From Streptomyces sp. 1331.2 (GTDB taxonomy: Bacteria > Actinomycetota > Actinomycetes > Streptomycetales > Streptomycetaceae): a DNA stretch of 64,000 nt. The position numbers and the translations under genes were made by a program. Positions within the stretch are counted from its first letter, which is position 1; every line of letters begins with the position of its first letter. Where the stretch lies: assembly GCF_900199205.1 (NCBI RefSeq), contig NZ_OBMJ01000001.1:6007001-6071000 (forward strand), read 5' to 3'. Positions 62,322 through 64,000 of the stretch are shown piece by piece. The notes beneath the pieces are model-generated. The model saw only the letters and a list, made by a program, of their open reading frames with translations. It did not search any database and had not been told where the DNA came from.

Positions 62322-64000
62322 ATGACCGATGGCGGCCACGTCCCGGGCGAGGGACTGCCGGAGCACTCGCACACCGGGCCCGCCCCGCTCGGCGGACCGG
62401 AGGGCGTCGCGGGCGTTGCCCCCCTGCAGGGCCTCGCGACCGACGGCGGTGCGATCCCGAGCCAGGCGGTCCCGGTCGGCGGCATGCCCGGCGCGGTGCC
62501 CCAGGGCGCGGGCGTCATCCCGCCGCAGGGCCAGCCCGGCTTCACCGTCCCCGGTGTCTCCGGCGTGCCTTCTCCCGGTGTCCCCGGCGACGGCTGGGCC
62601 CTCGACCAGGGGGCCCCGCGCCCGGCCTTCCACTTCCTCGACCAGCCGGACGGCCTGGACGACGAGGACGACGTGCTGCTGATGCCCGGCCCGCAGGGGT
62701 CCTGGGGCGAGCCGGTGGCGACCGTCCCGGCCGACCAGCTGCCGCTCGCGCCGCAGCAGGACGGCGTGCCGGTCGAGCCGTCCTGGCCGCCGGTGGACCC
62801 GCCGGTGCTCGGCGCCGAGCACGTCCTGCAGCAGCCCGTCCAGGTACAGCCGTCGGGGCAGCAGCCGATGACGCAGGCTCAGCAGCCGCGTCGCCCGCTG
62901 CACGCCGGCCCGCCGATCCCGGACCCGTCGCTGATGACCGGCCAGGTCCCGGTCCGCTCGCTGGCCGACCGCGGCCCGTCGCAGGGCGGCACGCCCGCGC
63001 ACGGCATCCCCGTCGTCGGCCGGCCGCCGGTGCCCGAGGCCGCCGCCCCGGCGCCGGCCGCCGTGCCGCAGGCCGCTCCGGCGGCCCCGATGGCCCCGAC
63101 GGCCCCGGTGCCGTCGGTCGTTCCGGTCACGGAGGGGCAGCAGCTGCCGCACCCGCAGGACGCCCAGCAGGCGGTGCAGGTGCCGCTCGCCTCGCAGCCG
63201 GTCGAGGCCGTGATGGCCGTCGAGACGATCGGGGCGATCGAGGTGGTCGAGGTCGTGGAGCTGCCGGACGCGGCCCAGGCCGTCCAGGGCGCGCACGCCG
63301 CCCCGGCCCCGACGGTGCCCGAGGCCGTGGTCGAGGCCGTCGCGGAGGCCGTCACCATCGCTGTCGCGCCGCAGGACGCCGTGGCCGAGCCGGCCGTGGC
63401 GGAGGCCGCCCAGGCCGCGCCCGTCGCCGTCGAGCCGGTCGCCGTCGAGGGTGGCGCTGCTGAGGGCGCTGTCGCCGAGGGTGCTGCCGTCGAGGATGCC
63501 GCTCAGCCCGAGGCCGGCGCCCAGGCCGGTCAGCCGCGCAGGATCTCCGCCTTCCTGGCCGCACCCACCCCGCACGGCCTGCCCCAGGTCGAGGCGACCG
63601 GGCAGGCTCCGGCGGCCGAGGAGACGGCGCCGCAGCAGCCCGCGCCCATAGCGGCCGCCGACGCGCCGCAGGCCGCCGAGGGCGGCGAGGCGGTCCAGGA
63701 GGCCCAGGCCGCTCCCGGTGCCGAGGCCGTCCAGGCCGTGTCCGAGGCCGTCGTCGCGCCGGTGGCCGAGACTGCCGCCGGCACCGGCGAGATGCCGTCC
63801 GGCCAGGTCGTCGGCGAGTCCGGCACGGAGGCCGAGCAGCCGCAGCAGCAGGAGGCCGTCCCGGCGGAGACCGCCGTCGAGCCGGTCATCGAGCAGGCCG
63901 TACAGACCGAGCACACGGTTCAGGCGGAGCAGGCTCCCGCCGATGCTGCGGCCGAGCCGGCTGCCGAGGCTGCTGCCGAGACCGTCGCACAGGAGCCCGA
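62322..64000 (+). CDS. cobT: CobT-like protein, Pro/Ala-rich N-terminal part (truncated by window end)
   Basis: The frame starts at ATG 62322, 8 bases after AAGGAG, and is open to the window edge (559 codons). The opening MTDGGHVPGEGLP, the acidic stretch GLDDEDDVLLMPGPQGSWGE and later RRPLHAGPPIPDP and VRSLADRGP match what I recall of streptomycete CobT proteins. These carry a long disordered N-terminal extension before the nicotinate-nucleotide:dimethylbenzimidazole phosphoribosyltransferase domain. From about residue 230 the sequence is almost pure Ala/Pro/Glu/Val/Gln repeats (VEAV, AEAV, EAQA units). No enzyme domain is reached in the window. Position beside cobL supports the call. Confidence 0.65.
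   Translation, partial: MTDGGHVPGEGLPEHSHTGPAPLGGPEGVAGVAPLQGLATDGGAIPSQAVPVGGMPGAVPQGAGVIPPQGQPGFTVPGVSGVPSPGVPGDGWALDQGAPRPAFHFLDQPDGLDDEDDVLLMPGPQGSWGEPVATVPADQLPLAPQQDGVPVEPSWPPVDPPVLGAEHVLQQPVQVQPSGQQPMTQAQQPRRPLHAGPPIPDPSLMTGQVPVRSLADRGPSQGGTPAHGIPVVGRPPVPEAAAPAPAAVPQAAPAAPMAPTAPVPSVVPVTEGQQLPHPQDAQQAVQVPLASQPVEAVMAVETIGAIEVVEVVELPDAAQAVQGAHAAPAPTVPEAVVEAVAEAVTIAVAPQDAVAEPAVAEAAQAAPVAVEPVAVEGGAAEGAVAEGAAVEDAAQPEAGAQAGQPRRISAFLAAPTPHGLPQVEATGQAPAAEETAPQQPAPIAAADAPQAAEGGEAVQEAQAAPGAEAVQAVSEAVVAPVAETAAGTGEMPSGQVVGESGTEAEQPQQQEAVPAETAVEPVIEQAVQTEHTVQAEQAPADAAAEPAAEAAAETVAQEP

Noticed and set aside
61992..63914. Long minus-strand open frame opposite cobT
   Set aside because: Gly/Leu/Arg-rich shadow of the low-complexity cobT frame, without a ribosome site or known domain.

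Overview
The window is a stretch of core chromosome from a filamentous actinomycete of the Streptomycetaceae (Streptomyces or Kitasatospora). The DNA is very GC-rich, third codon positions are almost always G or C, and GTG/TTG starts and promoters with little or no leader are common. The gene order also fits my recollection of the S. coelicolor chromosome: Ski2-like helicase, 5'-3' exonuclease, glutamine synthetase-like gene, infC-rpmI-rplT, pheST, argCJBDRH, metNIQ, cobL and cobT. That synteny is from memory and was not computed. I saw no tRNA or rRNA gene, insertion sequence, prophage or CRISPR array.

Region 1 (1-13.2 kb) looks like a peptide-scavenging locus. It holds the start of a probable Xaa-Pro aminopeptidase, a complete five-gene dipeptide/oligopeptide ABC importer, a secreted M6 metalloprotease, an S9 prolyl-oligopeptidase-like enzyme and a class V aminotransferase. 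A SoxR gene and a small YrdB-type membrane protein lie among them. Three promoter regions here share the 12-base pattern GTnAnnnnTCAC, four of the five copies exactly and one with a C for the A, which suggests an undescribed peptide-catabolism regulon.

Region 2 (13.2-29.5 kb) has an ArsR regulator, a roadblock protein, the large RNA helicase, a winged-helix/membrane-protein pair with an operator-like palindrome, a flap-type exonuclease, a cation efflux protein and a glutamine amidotransferase divergent from a gamma-glutamyl ligase plus SDR. It continues with a DUF2510 membrane protein, a tail-anchored chitin-active LPMO behind a DasR-type site, a small protein with an amyloid-signalling-like tail, an alanine-racemase-like protein and an SseB protein.

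Region 3 (29.5-38.1 kb) is the translation block: DUF1844, a long structured leader with a U-tract terminator, infC with an AUC start and an apparent one-base frameshift in its acidic tail, rpmI, rplT, an rRNA methyltransferase, an orphan PAS histidine kinase, pheS and pheT.

Region 4 (38.1-48.4 kb) is mixed: a YtrA-type GntR/ABC exporter operon, a secreted GH46 chitosanase behind a perfect ROK-type palindrome, 3-hydroxybutyryl-CoA dehydrogenase, an SDR, a variant polysaccharide deacetylase, a DUF574 methyltransferase, an FBP-domain protein, an S4 protein, a VOC protein and an RlmG-like methyltransferase.

Region 5 (48.4-64 kb) carries arginine biosynthesis (argC, J, B, D, R, H, with ARG boxes before argC and argH), a region-4-only sigma-like protein, two GNAT acetyltransferases and the methionine importer metNIQ. 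metNIQ is preceded by a leaderless 27-codon reading frame ending in Cys and Met codons, a likely attenuator peptide. The window closes with the cobalamin genes cobL and the long Pro/Ala-rich N-terminal part of cobT, cut off by the window end.

The strongest candidates for something new are the shared peptide-gene motif, the Cys/Met leader peptide before metNIQ, the amyloid-like small protein and the infC tail frameshift.
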